From Nitzschia sp. DOCU1 (lineage: Eukaryota; Bacillariophyta; Bacillariophyceae; Bacillariales; Bacillariaceae), in contig OX595987.1 of assembly GCA_951394045.1 (NCBI GenBank), positions 3,410,001-3,474,000 on the forward strand: a stretch of DNA of 64,000 nucleotides, written 5' to 3'. This document shows, piece after piece, positions 10,453 through 20,691 of this stretch. Within the stretch, counting starts at the first letter, position 1, and each line of letters starts with the position of its first letter. Position numbers and translations under genes: made by a program. The notes under the pieces are model-generated. The model ran no database searches. It saw only the letters and a program-made list of their open reading frames with translations, and was not told the DNA's origin.

Positions 10453-13064
10453 ATGAGTGGCCAAGAATACGCCCCTAATCCGGCCACAGTGCCATATGCA
10501 GCATCCACCTATGTCGATGATAGCGGTGCTCCGCTTTCCCGTGGTGGCGTCACCTTGCCTGGTCAGGAAGAAGACCCCATGGGACCGGATCGCCTGTTTG
10601 CTATTTTGGAGGAGGCCGTGCCTCGCCCAGATGAGACTATTTTGCTTACCCCGGAAGAAGTTCAGCGAAAACGTGAGCTCGTAGAGCATACCTGGGATCA
10701 AGTGCGTCGCTGGTTGTGGACTCATGAAAGTCAAGAGGAACGATCTGCGGCTGCGTACATTCGCGGGCAGGCCGATGTGACCCCCCTCCACCTAATGTGT
10801 AAATTGAACAATCCCCCGACGGATATTGTAAGCGATATTGTAGAAGCTGCTCCGGAAGTTGTCAGTTGGGTGGACAGTCACGGCTGGTTGCCTTTGCACC
10901 ATGCCTGCGCCAATGGTGCGAGCACCGAAGTCTTGCAGATCTTGTGCGCCGCGTATGCGGAGGGTAAGATTGTGCAGGATAACCAGAATCGGACACCGCT
11001 TCACTTTTATGCGACTCGAAATGCAGACAATCCTACTGCAATGGCAACGAATGTGGAGCTTCTCAGTGACACTGGGGCGGCCGAATTGCCAGACCGCGGC
11101 GGTATGCTTCCTATGCATTATGCCTGTGCCTACGGCACTAGCCCCATCGTCCTCAAGGTCCTTGTGCATGCCTACCCGGAGAGTCTTTCGGCAAAGGAAA
11201 ACAAAGGCAGAACTCCAATGCACTTGGCTATGGTTAACGCTCACCGCGATGCCAGCCCAGGGGTGCTCAGTTTCCTTCTCGAAAACGAAGGCGCCAAGAC
11301 TGTTAACATGCGCGACCACGAAGGCAACTTGCCTCTCCACTTGTTGAATCTTGGATTGAAGGGATTGAACTTGGACGAACCAGAAAAGCTACACAACGTA
11401 GGAGAGTGCCTCAAGCTGTACCTGGCTGCGTCCCCCGACGCATCGCCCGATTTCTTGGCTGCACTTCAGGATTTGCCCGAGTGGCTTCAGGAAGTGGCCG
11501 TCGTCAGTCCCCACGTTCGTAGCATTCTCAACAAGAAGATTATTCAGCGCTTCCCCACCAGTATTCTGATGTTGGATGGTTACATGCTCTTGAATATTAT
11601 TGTCTGCTTCGAAATCGCCACCACTGTGCACATTGATCTCCGCTACGACGTCGAAGAGGGGAAAACTGCGCAGGACGTGCTTCCTGCTTTGATTATGCTG
11701 TACGTCGGGGCCTCGTACTTTTTGGCTCGTGAGTTGATCCAGATTGTTGCTCTTTGGAGTCTGGGGGCCTTGACTTCCTGGTTTTACGATACCACGAACT
11801 GGTTGGATATGGCGGTCATTACGATGGTCTTTTACTACTCGATCCTTATGAGTGCTGGTTCTGGGGGTGACGACGATCTGGGAATCGGCAACAACCAATT
11901 CCGCGCTGGCTGTGCTTTCACCAAGGGTGTTCTCTGGATGGCTGTGATTTATTTCTTGAAGAGTACGCAGGTCGACTTCGCTGTCTTTTTGGGTGGTGTC
12001 TTCTACGTTGTGCAGCGTCTCGTTGCCTTCTTGTTGGCCGTTGGTGTCATTTTGCTCGCGTTTGCCCAAATGTTCTTCATTGTCTACCGCCAGACCCCCG
12101 TGTGCCAGGACAATCCTGAGTGTCCAGCAGGCTTCCCTCACTGCTCTTTCGAAGATTCCTTGTTGAAGGTAAGCCTTCCTCTGCATGTTTTGGGTACAAT
12201 TATCGGAAATACGCGGCTAAAACCTGCTTTTTCGCGCTATAACAGGTGTATACCATGATGATGGGAGAAATCGGTTCCGAAACCCGATACGACGGGAACA
12301 TTGTTGCCCAAATTCTTTACGTCGCCTATGCCTTTTTGGTTGTTATTCTTTTGAGTAACGTGTTGATCGCCATTGTGACAGACTCTTATGAAATCATTCA
12401 GAACGACCGTGCTGCGATTGTGTTTTGGTCCAATCGTCTGGACTTCGTTGCCGAGATGGACGGTATATCATCTGTCGTGAAGCAGCGCATCCTTTGCATG
12501 GATGAGCAAACCAAGGGTGCCCCTGGTGCCCCCACGAAGGTCCAAGAGGGTCCCAATGGAACCATTGCCTTGGATGGTGATGGATCGCACATGGGATCTA
12601 AGGATTTTTTCCGTGAAACATGGAAGTCTATCATGCTGCTGTTCGAGTCCAACTTTTACGACGATGTCGACCTAAGCCCGGGCAAGATTGAGTTCTGGGT
12701 TTACCTGTGTTACCAGGGCTTTGCGCTGTTCGTCCTTATTCCTGTCTGGGTCATTTTGGGATTTGCCACTGCTGGTGTATTGTGGCCCCCACAAGTCCGT
12801 GAGTACCTCTTTGTTCAAAAGGAGACGGCAGTCTCTCGTGCCGAAATTGAACGCCAGAAGTTGGAACAATTGAGGGATATTCAGGGCGACATCAAGACAC
12901 TGAAGACTGAAATTCGAAAGGAAATGGCCAGTGACCGAGATGACATGGTGCGCATGAAGGCCGAGGTGGAGGCTGTCCAAGGCGAAGTACTCTCGGACTT
13001 ACAGCAGGTCAAGGAGTTGATGACTACGCTGTTGGATTTGGGAGGCATTACGCAGGACAGGTAG
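10453..13064 (+). CDS. Ankyrin-repeat TRP/polycystin-like cation channel
   Basis: Exons 10453..12168 and 12246..13064, with a 77-bp GT-AG intron, give 844 aa. The N-terminal ~330 residues carry ankyrin-type repeats (DVTPLHLMCKLNN, GWLPLHHACANGAS, NRTPLHFYATRN, GMLPMHYACAYGTS, GRTPMHLAMVNAH, GNLPLHLLNLG). From about residue 375 there are several hydrophobic segments (YMLLNIIVCFEIATTVH, LPALIMLYVGASYFLA, MAVITMVFYYSILMSA, VAFLLAVGVILLAFAQMFFI). A pore-like element follows (YTMMMGEIG), then the last helix (ILYVAYAFLVVILLSNVLIA). This matches the ion_trans/PKD-TRP architecture: cation conduction across a cell or endomembrane. The tail holds one more hydrophobic segment and a charged coiled coil (RQKLEQLRDIQGDIKTLK). 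The intron falls immediately before the pore element. Ligand and ion selectivity are unknown. Confidence 0.85.
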
Positions 13065-13472
13065 ATTGGAGGAGGGCTGATGGACCCTACCGGTGCACCC
13101 ACCTTCCATAACATATTTGTAAGATACATTCTCTGGAAACGTAGTAGAATCGACTCTACTTCCATGGTTCTATTGTTGCTATCATAGCTTCTTCTTCGTG
13201 TCTCATAATCGACTCGAGCGATTAGATAATTTCACGCACTGTCGCGCGCGGCAAACTCAAAAACCAAAGCGACAAGCAAAACATCGACGGACGCCGACGC
13301 GAGCGATCGAAGCGAAAAAAGGCACAACCATGACCGCACACTTCCAACTGAGTGACAGTGCCGGTACGAACCACCGATCTACAAGGGCCGTGGTGTTTGT
13401 AATCGCAGGAAGCGTTCGTGGAATCGACGTTGGTGACGTTGTTCTGCTCGAGTCGAGCAATTAATTCTGAAG

Positions 13473-15395
13473 ATGGATTTCTCTTCGGATGAGTACTTCG
13501 GTACCTTGGGTGGTAGCCTGATGAAAGAGCTCCTGGCTGATTTGCAAGTGGACGATGGCGATTTTTCACTTGACCAGCTTGAAAAAGAGCTCGCCACTTT
13601 GGAACAGGGGCCTCCTCAGCTTCATAGTCAGCCGCTACCTGCATTGGATGCTGCTTCGCTGGTGGTGTCTCACGCTCAGGAACGCGCCGGGGGAGCCTCC
13701 ACTGCCCCCGTTTCTAGTCAAGGGGGCGCCGATGCTTGGAGTTTGTCACTGCAAAATTTTACGGCAATGTCATTGCAAGAGGATTTCCTTGCGGCCGACT
13801 CTGCCCGAAAGAAGCAGCAGGGAAGTGCACCACCCTTGCAACCTGTGGTGCTAGAAGGGGCCGAGGACTATGATATTGGAGAAAAGATGGCTGTGAATCC
13901 ACCTCCCGGTCTCAGTTCATTTTCGGCCGGTATTTCATCGAAACCACCTGATCCTGTTAGATTCCCAAAGACCCCGCAGAATTCTGTGAACTTGGCCGTC
14001 GATGACGTAGACAGGCTCAGAGAGGCCTTGGGAATCATGCCTACAGGAATCATCCCGCCACAGGATGCTGGTGCTGGAAGCCATCAAGAAGTTGCTCCCC
14101 CAGTTGAAGCCATTCCGTCTCAGGAAAATTCTGCAAAGCACCAGACTGGTATCCCACCACAAGCGATGCCTATGCCTGTTGCGGCACAAGCAGGCGCTTA
14201 CATGCCAGGCATCCCTGCTCCAGGGATCGCGCCTACAATGCCCATGCAACCTATGATGACGCCTCAAAGGATGCCACCTCCTCAACCTGGAATGCACATG
14301 CCTCCGCCCCACATGATGACTCCACAAGGTCCTATGCAGCCTGTTGTGGTAGCTACTCCGGCCATGCGAGGTCCAGCGTGGCAAACGCCCCGGGCTCCCA
14401 TGCCCCCGCCAATAGTAGCGTTTTGCAACCCACACCCAGCCGCGCCCCCCATTCCGGCCACTGCCTTGGAAACCAAGTATATGAGTGCCCGAGATATTGC
14501 ATATGTGGTTCACTCGATTCTCAAGCCTGTACTGGCAGAAGGGATCAGTGAGAATGACTATTATGTGCAATTCTTGCGACGTTTAGGTGCCCAGGCAAAT
14601 CCTTCTCATCCGAAAAAGGCCAAGGATATGAATGAAGAGATGCTAAGTCGAGCAACTAAATCAAAGGAATGGTCGACCGAGAAAGGTACCCTGGGCCATG
14701 TGACCAGGTCGAACGTGGCTCGCCCTCGGGCCCTTATCGCGACACCGGTCGCCTCAACAGCTGAGCAAGATTCTGAACAGAAACAGCGTGCGACTCTTTG
14801 GAAGGCCCGTATCTACTGTGATCAAGCTTATCAGGCCTACCAAACTGTGGTTGATATCTGGCGCTCGGCTCCCCCCGGTAGCTTTCCTCCGCAGGTGCAG
14901 ATGCATTTGGTGAAACTCATGAAATGCATGGGGATTACACATGTTGACAAGGACTATCACGTGGACCAAGCCCCCCTGTCGTTGCTGATCAAACTCAACA
15001 AGGGGCGAACATTGGTAGCTCGGGTCCTGGAGCAGGCTCTCCTTCCTCCCAATGCAGTACAATCACTTTTGCCAGTCTTGCTAGATGCGCTGATGTCCGT
15101 TATCGGCAAGAAGGGTAACGATGACAAAACCGACGACTTCTCCGTCGAACGCTTGTTCCGTGCGATTGCAAGCGTCGTGCAAAAGTTGAATACAAGTGGT
15201 GACATGCTTCTACAATGCTTGGAGGTCATTCAAAAGAATGGAAAGACCGCGCTAGGATCGCCGGCGCGTATGGAATGCGCACACACTCTACTCCAGAAAG
15301 GTTCCATGATTGTAGGCCAGGATCCGTCGGAAGAGAAGAGGGCAGCTTGGGGAAAGGCAGAAGGCGAATTCATGAATTTGCTGCAAGCCTTTTAG
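13473..15395 (+). CDS. PAT1-like mRNA decay/P-body protein
   Basis: A single ORF of 640 aa starting MDFSSDEYFGTLGG. Residues ~1-60 are acidic and ~200-330 are rich in Pro/Met/Gln (low complexity, as in PAT1 proteins). Then MSARDIAYVVHSILKP...ENDYYVQFLRRL resembles the conserved PAT1 middle motif, and the C-terminal half is helical with LSLLIKLNKGRTLVARVLE, like the PAT1-C core (repeated KGR/L-R helices). PAT1 links deadenylated mRNA to the Lsm1-7 ring and Dcp2 decapping in the cytoplasm. The assignment rests on architecture and short motifs rather than strong identity. A short frame upstream (13198-13464) is probably 5' UTR. Confidence 0.65.
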   Translation: MDFSSDEYFGTLGGSLMKELLADLQVDDGDFSLDQLEKELATLEQGPPQLHSQPLPALDAASLVVSHAQERAGGASTAPVSSQGGADAWSLSLQNFTAMSLQEDFLAADSARKKQQGSAPPLQPVVLEGAEDYDIGEKMAVNPPPGLSSFSAGISSKPPDPVRFPKTPQNSVNLAVDDVDRLREALGIMPTGIIPPQDAGAGSHQEVAPPVEAIPSQENSAKHQTGIPPQAMPMPVAAQAGAYMPGIPAPGIAPTMPMQPMMTPQRMPPPQPGMHMPPPHMMTPQGPMQPVVVATPAMRGPAWQTPRAPMPPPIVAFCNPHPAAPPIPATALETKYMSARDIAYVVHSILKPVLAEGISENDYYVQFLRRLGAQANPSHPKKAKDMNEEMLSRATKSKEWSTEKGTLGHVTRSNVARPRALIATPVASTAEQDSEQKQRATLWKARIYCDQAYQAYQTVVDIWRSAPPGSFPPQVQMHLVKLMKCMGITHVDKDYHVDQAPLSLLIKLNKGRTLVARVLEQALLPPNAVQSLLPVLLDALMSVIGKKGNDDKTDDFSVERLFRAIASVVQKLNTSGDMLLQCLEVIQKNGKTALGSPARMECAHTLLQKGSMIVGQDPSEEKRAAWGKAEGEFMNLLQAF

Positions 15396-15511
15396 AGACA
15401 GAAGACAGAAATAAGTAAACGCTACTCAATCTAGCGATAAGAAATCCATTTGGGATCATGTTATAAAAGTCCAGATTAGGAAAATCTCAAAGCCTGATAG
15501 AGTATGTAGAC

Positions 15512-16413
15512 CTAATCTTTATTCTCCTCTGATTTACTTGCAGACCTATCACCATGTCGATGCCTTCTCTCCTTGTCACTCTTCGAGTGCTTCCTTCGTC
15601 GAACGCGGCGATCACTATCATCCACATCATCCTTGTCGCGTCGCTCCCGCTTTCGGCCTTTTTTATCCTCGTGTTTTCGTCGACTTTCTTTCCGTTTCTT
15701 GTGCTTATCTTTCCGCTTTCGCCGTCTCTTTTCAGAAGAAGATGAACTTTCCGACGATTCCTCCTTTCTTTGATCGACTGGAGCGAACAAATCTTGTCCT
15801 TGATGGATATTGAAATCGTTCTTCAATTCTGCATCCTTGTAAGCGTGACCGGCATCGAGAATGGGAGCCCCCTTTTCGTCCTCTGCTTCCAACACGTTTT
15901 TGGGCAATCGATACTTTTCTACGTGATCTATTCGCAGGGATCGACCTAAAATCTACAGCAAGGGTACGATCTCGAGGTGAGTATGATACCAGTTGCAACC
16001 AAGGATTCCTTTGATAGGAACAATCCTTTCCTCACCTGCACACCAACAAAGTTATCGACTGCAAGGACACAGCTTCGTGCATCTTCATATTTTAGAAAGG
16101 CAAAGCCGCGGGATTTGCCAGTATCTTCCTCTCGTGCCAAATGGATGTCTTCTACCTACGGTGACGATTCAAGTTAGAATGAATCTTCACCCATCAAAGA
16201 TTCACACTCTTCTTGCAAATAAGAACAATCACTTGCCTCTCCATACTGTGACATGACACAGATGATGTCACCTTCAGACAACTCATGATCGATATTACCA
16301 ATGTAAACCCATGCTGAATTCGAGTATTTTGTGTGCCACGAGGCTGATGTTCCAGCGATGCCGCGCTCCAGTTCTTCATTGTTGATTTTTTCGATCTCTC
16401 TGATAGTGTTCAT
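15512..16413 (-). CDS. RBMX2/IST3-type spliceosomal RRM protein, three exons
   Basis: Exons 16413..16237, 16155..16036 and 15952..15512 give 245 aa. The N-terminus MNTIREIEKINNEELERG is diagnostic of the IST3/RBMX2 family. The RRM follows: SAWVYIGNIDHELSEGDII (RNP2 region), SRGFAFLKYEDARSCVLAVDN (RNP1) and ILGRSLRIDHVEKYRLPK. The tail is RS/KRD-rich. This is a component of the RES complex/Bact spliceosome that aids pre-mRNA retention and splicing in the nucleus. Intron 1 is best read as GC-AG: GAG|GCAAGT donor and CCGTAG acceptor, 81 bp. A GT-AG reading displaced by 4 nt (CAA|GTGATT, GTAGGTAG) also keeps frame, changing only two residues. Intron 2 is 83 bp GT-AG. The gene is convergent with the PAT1-like gene. 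Confidence 0.88.
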
Positions 16414-17420
16414 CTCTGTGGTTGCTAAAGACGCCACGCAGTTCCTTCCATTTTGACAGAGGTGTGAGTTCTAGTGAAAACGAGTCGTCTGTAGCTATTC
16501 GAGGGCACAAAATGAACCTGCCGCCGAGGAGGTTCGAGCGAGGTATTAGGAGAGAGTGGAGTAGTCATTTCACTTTGTGTGACCCATCAGACTCAATAAC
16601 GTGTACGACCAACTCGATCAAAGTCTTTGTTCGCGCACACGCGAATGTTGTTCTGAAGGATGGACGTCGCTTCGGCACTGGCAACCGTTGCAGTCAGCGA
16701 ATTCCTTTCGGATCTCTCCGCCGTAGAACGCGTACAAGTCCCACGTGGACCAGACCGCGAGAAACAGGAGAAATTCGGACCCGCCTTCGTTCAAGCGAGT
16801 TCTTCTTCGAAGAAAAGGACGCTGTTGCATGTGAGGCTGTCGACACAGAAAACCGTGCGCCCATAGATAGACACACACACGCGACGGGTGCCAACCACCA
16901 TCGGGCAAGACGCACTTGCAAGGTTGATCCCACATTCGACGCAGTGGAAGGGTTTCTTTTGTCCCAAAGAAGGAGACTTGATCTACAAGCCTTGCAGACA
17001 GGCCTCATAATAGATTCGGTAGGTACAGGAGACGAGAATGAAATTCGGAAACAATCGATCCCGTGGCGCGGTTTGAAAGTCTGCGATTCCTGCGTTGCCG
17101 CTCCACAGCTGACGTCCGAGTCAAAGCCTCTTGATGTGGTAGTCGAATGGCTTTGGATAATCCGTGAAATCGACTTGCCTGATGAACGCTCTTCCTGCCA
17201 GAGCGAGCTTTTGCAAGGGTGATGATTGTGGACTGTGATGATGATGAGGCCGCGGGTTTGACCCAATCGACTCCAAGTTGTGATTGCTTGCGAAGTTTTT
17301 TGTGTCCGTATCGTACATGGTGAACCTTTGCTCATCAACATGTTTTTACCTACCCTCTGTAGCCGTTTCAGACCGTCTGAGACCGTAGCATATCTTTCGA
17401 AATCAATTTCGTTAGGAGCA
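16414..17420. other. Divergent intergenic region
   Basis: About 1 kb between the divergent starts of the RBMX2-type and RING genes. A plus-strand frame is open for 266 codons (16422-17222), but it is Arg/Ser/Thr-rich, lacks a recognisable domain, and is matched by open frames on the other strand. I treat it as promoter/UTR sequence that happens to be open, and would not exclude an unspliced upstream exon. Confidence 0.4.
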
Positions 17421-18422
17421 ATGGCGTCACCATCTGCCCCAGATTATCCAGTCCCACAAGCTGCATTCGGAGGAGCGCCTTTCTTCCCTATTGAGGGTGA
17501 CTTTCCCTCTGTTGCCTCGATGCCGCGTGCCTCGCACGGCGCAACAACTCGAAATACCCGCAGTCGCGCTCGTGCTGCGAACCAGAGTTCTACTTCAGCT
17601 GCGACCGCTGCAGCGCGTCCAGCTACCGCCAGAAGCATGCAGCGGAAGCACCGGGCTGCGGCCTCGAGTGAAGCCAGCACTCCTTCATCGCCTCCCCGAA
17701 AGAGAGCGAGAACCGAGCCCCTGAAGAAGGCTCCTCCTGTCGCAGAAGCAGAAGAAGAGGAGGACGAGCAGAAGCCAGCAGCGACCGAAAGCTGTTGCAT
17801 ATGCATGTGCGATGTGAAGGATGATGATCTCGCCGGGATCAGCGGATGTGACCACAAGTTTTGCTTTGAGTGCATCGAAACATGGGCCGAACGCGAGAAT
17901 TCGTGCCCTTTGTGCAAGACTCGATTTACGAAAATCGATCGCTTGAGCAAGAAGCGAAAGAAGGGACAGAAGAAGACCAAGAAAGTAAAGCAACGAGATC
18001 AGCGCTCCGATCTCGTCCCTGGCGCTGCACTTGAAAGTCTGCTAGCTACTCTTACGCAGAGAGGCGGGGCACCAAACTTTGCACGTTTGATTTTCTCCGG
18101 AACTACCATTGGCTTTGCTACCAGTGGCGGCATGGCTCGTCGGCATGCTTTCTTCGACGAACCACACCCGTTTAATGGCCTCGCTGGGTTTTCAGATGAT
18201 GAGGATGATGACGACGAAAGCCCTCTATCGAGTTTCATTCGGGCTTTTCATTCGGCCAACCATATTCCCAATCGTCGTCCCATTTTCATCTCAAGTCGGT
18301 CGTACGCTTCCAACAGCAACGATAGGAATGCAGGAAACCGAGCGGAGAATCCTCTGGAGATTGAAGACGACAGCGATGATGATGTCGAGGTTGTTGAAGT
18401 CAGCATGAACCGTGGAATTTGA
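17421..18422 (+). CDS. C3HC4 RING-finger protein (probable E3 ubiquitin ligase)
   Basis: From the ATG at 17421 the protein is 333 aa; an in-frame ATG at 17340 would add 27 residues. An Ala/Ser/Thr-rich N-terminus with basic nuclear-localisation-like runs (PPRKRARTEP) and an acidic stretch precede a canonical RING: CCICMCDVKDD, then GCDHKFCFECI and CPLCKTRF, in C-C-C-H-C-C-C-C order. Next is a Lys-rich segment (KKRKKGQKKTKKVKQR), and the C-terminus ends in acidic clusters (SDDEDDDDE, EIEDDSDDDVEVVEV). RING proteins recruit E2 enzymes for ubiquitin transfer; the basic and acidic tracts suggest a nuclear or chromatin setting, which is inference. No substrate can be named. Confidence 0.85.
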   Translation: MASPSAPDYPVPQAAFGGAPFFPIEGDFPSVASMPRASHGATTRNTRSRARAANQSSTSAATAAARPATARSMQRKHRAAASSEASTPSSPPRKRARTEPLKKAPPVAEAEEEEDEQKPAATESCCICMCDVKDDDLAGISGCDHKFCFECIETWAERENSCPLCKTRFTKIDRLSKKRKKGQKKTKKVKQRDQRSDLVPGAALESLLATLTQRGGAPNFARLIFSGTTIGFATSGGMARRHAFFDEPHPFNGLAGFSDDEDDDDESPLSSFIRAFHSANHIPNRRPIFISSRSYASNSNDRNAGNRAENPLEIEDDSDDDVEVVEVSMNRGI

Positions 18423-18718
18423 GACCTTCTGGTGCCTACAAAAGCAGCAAAAAACGCACTCACCCACCATTCATCATCCGATGACGACGATGCCTGGCTG
18501 TCTCCACAGTCCAAACGAACTGGAATTTGGTGGTACCCAGCGCCTAACATGGCAGCGGTAACACATTGTACCACTATGTTTACATCTATAACGAATAATG
18601 CAATGTCATATCATTGATCATCTGGCTGCACGTGATAAGCACTTACGTCGTCGAACCTTGGACGAAAACGAAACACCATTTCAAGCTCTGTGCTATTGCA
18701 ACAAATTCTGAATAGGCT

Positions 18719-20204
18719 TTATTTTCCTCGAATCATGGCGGCGCTCTCTTCATGTACGGCATTGACAAACTCTTTCACAAGTGTCGTACTTTCTTTTCCT
18801 CCTAAACCTTCTCCGAGGTTTGCAATTAGTCGCTGAGGACCAAGGGCCTCAAGCATTTCCCTCACAGTTTGTCGGACAGTTTCCTTAGTCTTGGTTCCGT
18901 CTTCGATCAATTCTCTTGGATCATAGTTGCCTTGTAATCCTGCACGACCATCCACGATATATCTCGCCGAACTTCGATCCACAGATCCATCGATGGTCAC
19001 AATATCATACTCCAATTTTGATAACTCCTTATTGGCATAGCTCGCGCCGCGGGCAAACACCATGAGTGGCACGTCCGGGAAACGCGTCTTGAGCTCCTTG
19101 CTGATTTCTCGCAGACAGGGCAAGGCAAACTTGTTGAAGTTTTCCTCGTCAATCATCATTCCCATGGCTTCAAATACTTGCAGCATGTGCGCGCCGTTCT
19201 CCACTTGGGCGGACATGTACTCAATCACCAACTTGGTCAAGATTTGAAGAAGCGCAGTGGACTCCACTGGGTGTTCATTCAACCACTTCACTCCAATATC
19301 ATTATTCTTCTTAGACGACCCCCCTACCATGTAGAACAAGAGCGTCCATGGAGCCGCGGAAAATCCAATGAGGGGGATCTCGATGCCTTCCTCGTCCATT
19401 TTGGCGCGGATTTGTCTTACAGCCTCGAGGACATGTCCTAGCTTTTCTTCTACGAAAGCCTCGGAGATTTTATCTACCGATGGAATACGACTTGCCACTT
19501 CCTCGGGGCCTTTGAGGGGTTCTGGGACTTGGATACCGACGCCACCAGGCATGGTCACTTCGATTCCCAATGCCTCAGCAATGACAAGAATATCCGAAAA
19601 TAGAATGGCAGCATCCACCTCATATCGGCGCAAGGGCTGCAATGTGCATTCCGCAACGCTCTGGTTTGGAAGGGGCAAATGAGAAAATGACAGAGATTAC
19701 AATCTAGACGTTGGACCCACAACGACGACGACTACCACCACTTACATCAGGGAACGACAAGAGCTCCACAAAATTTCGTCCCGTTTTCTTCTTGTATTCC
19801 TCGTATTCTGGAAGGTGACGTCCCGCTTGACGAAAGAGCCACGTAGGTGTCATTTCTACCGTCTCCCCCAAAGCGGCTCGGATCATGAGATCATTTTTGG
19901 GCCGAGGTGGCGATTTGTAGGACGCTTTCCGATCAAACTTAATACTAAAGAGCGGACCCGCAGCTTTGGCAGATTCTTGGACATGTTCGTCAACAATTTG
20001 TCGCGTAAGCTCCAAGTCTTCACCGCCTCCTCGTTGATGATTGATAATGACTTGACGCGTCAAATCCAAATCCTGTTGTGACGGGACTGCACCTAAAAAG
20101 GTGGTCACAGGGCCGCGACGAAAGATGGCGGTGCCAGAATGGAACGCCCATGCCGTGGACACAACGAGCAACAGCACTCCGCTACGTTTTTGATCAATGA
20201 ACAT
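18719..20204 (-). CDS. hemE: Uroporphyrinogen decarboxylase, plastid-targeted
   Basis: Exons 20204..19746 and 19660..18719, with an 85-bp GT-AG intron, give 466 aa. The enzyme decarboxylates uroporphyrinogen III to coproporphyrinogen III in heme/chlorophyll synthesis. Seen: [16 protein letters not shown] (substrate-binding arginines; the usual RQAGRYLPE has His here), [17 protein letters not shown] with the catalytic-type Asp, [32 protein letters not shown] and the C-terminal NLGEG. The splice joins SFPD to [12 protein letters not shown], a conserved segment. The N-terminus ([21 protein letters not shown]) looks like a signal peptide with Phe at the cleavage point, as in diatom plastid pre-sequences. 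About 90 residues of unusual spacer, with a duplicated DLTRQ-I motif, precede the enzyme. Confidence 0.93.
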
Positions 20205-20408
20205 GGTACTATCAACACTGTCCCGTGTACTGTAGCTTTGCTTCTCTTCCAAACAAACAAAAATCAATGGCGTCGTCGGTAAGTTGATGTTGGTGGGGCT
20301 GGATTGAAGTTCGAGATTTTCGTCGTCGTCATCCAATGAATCACCGAATATCCTTCCAGTTGGATCCCATTCGTTTTGTCGAATTAGTCGAACACCTACA
20401 GTAGGAGC

Positions 20409-20414
20409 AAAAAA
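20409..20414 (-). terminator. Pol III T6 terminator of tRNA-Arg
   Basis: Six consecutive T on the minus strand, 10-15 nt after the tRNA 3' end. Confidence 0.75.
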
Positions 20415-20424
20415 TATATCGAGA

Positions 20425-20496
20425 TAATCACGATGGGACTCGAACCCACAACCTTCTGTTCCGAAGACAGATGCTCTACCATTGAGCCACGTGATC
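20425..20496 (-). tRNA. tRNA-Arg (anticodon UCG)
   Basis: The minus strand folds as a cloverleaf of 72 nt. The 7-bp acceptor stem is GATCACG with CGTGATT (one G-U). The D arm is GCTC/GAGC, and the anticodon stem is TCTGT/ACAGA with loop CTTCGGA, giving anticodon TCG. The T arm is GTGGG-TTCGAGT-CCCAT. It has an intact B box and no intron. A T6 run lies 10-15 nt downstream on the minus strand, a Pol III stop. It sits between the hemE and SBDS genes. Confidence 0.95.
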
Positions 20497-20691
20497 TCGC
20501 TATTAGGAGGGTTCGAACTTGTGGTTAATAATCAAATCAAATTGTTGCAGTCGTGCTCCCACCATTACTTTTTCGTTTCCTTTCGATCGGTCGTTGTCAT
20601 TCCAAGAACGACGCTGCCTTCCAATAAGCGTTCTTGTTTCCCATATTATTCAAATCATCCCACGTTGCATCCTCCTTGAACCTTTGCTACA

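Noticed and set aside
11389..12186. 265-codon minus-strand ORF opposite the channel gene
   Set aside because: A shadow of a strongly supported coding exon; it continues unrelated to any domain.
16422..17222. 266-codon plus-strand ORF between the RBMX2 and RING genes
   Set aside because: Arg/Ser/Thr-rich with no domain and competing open frames on the minus strand; kept only as an intergenic note.
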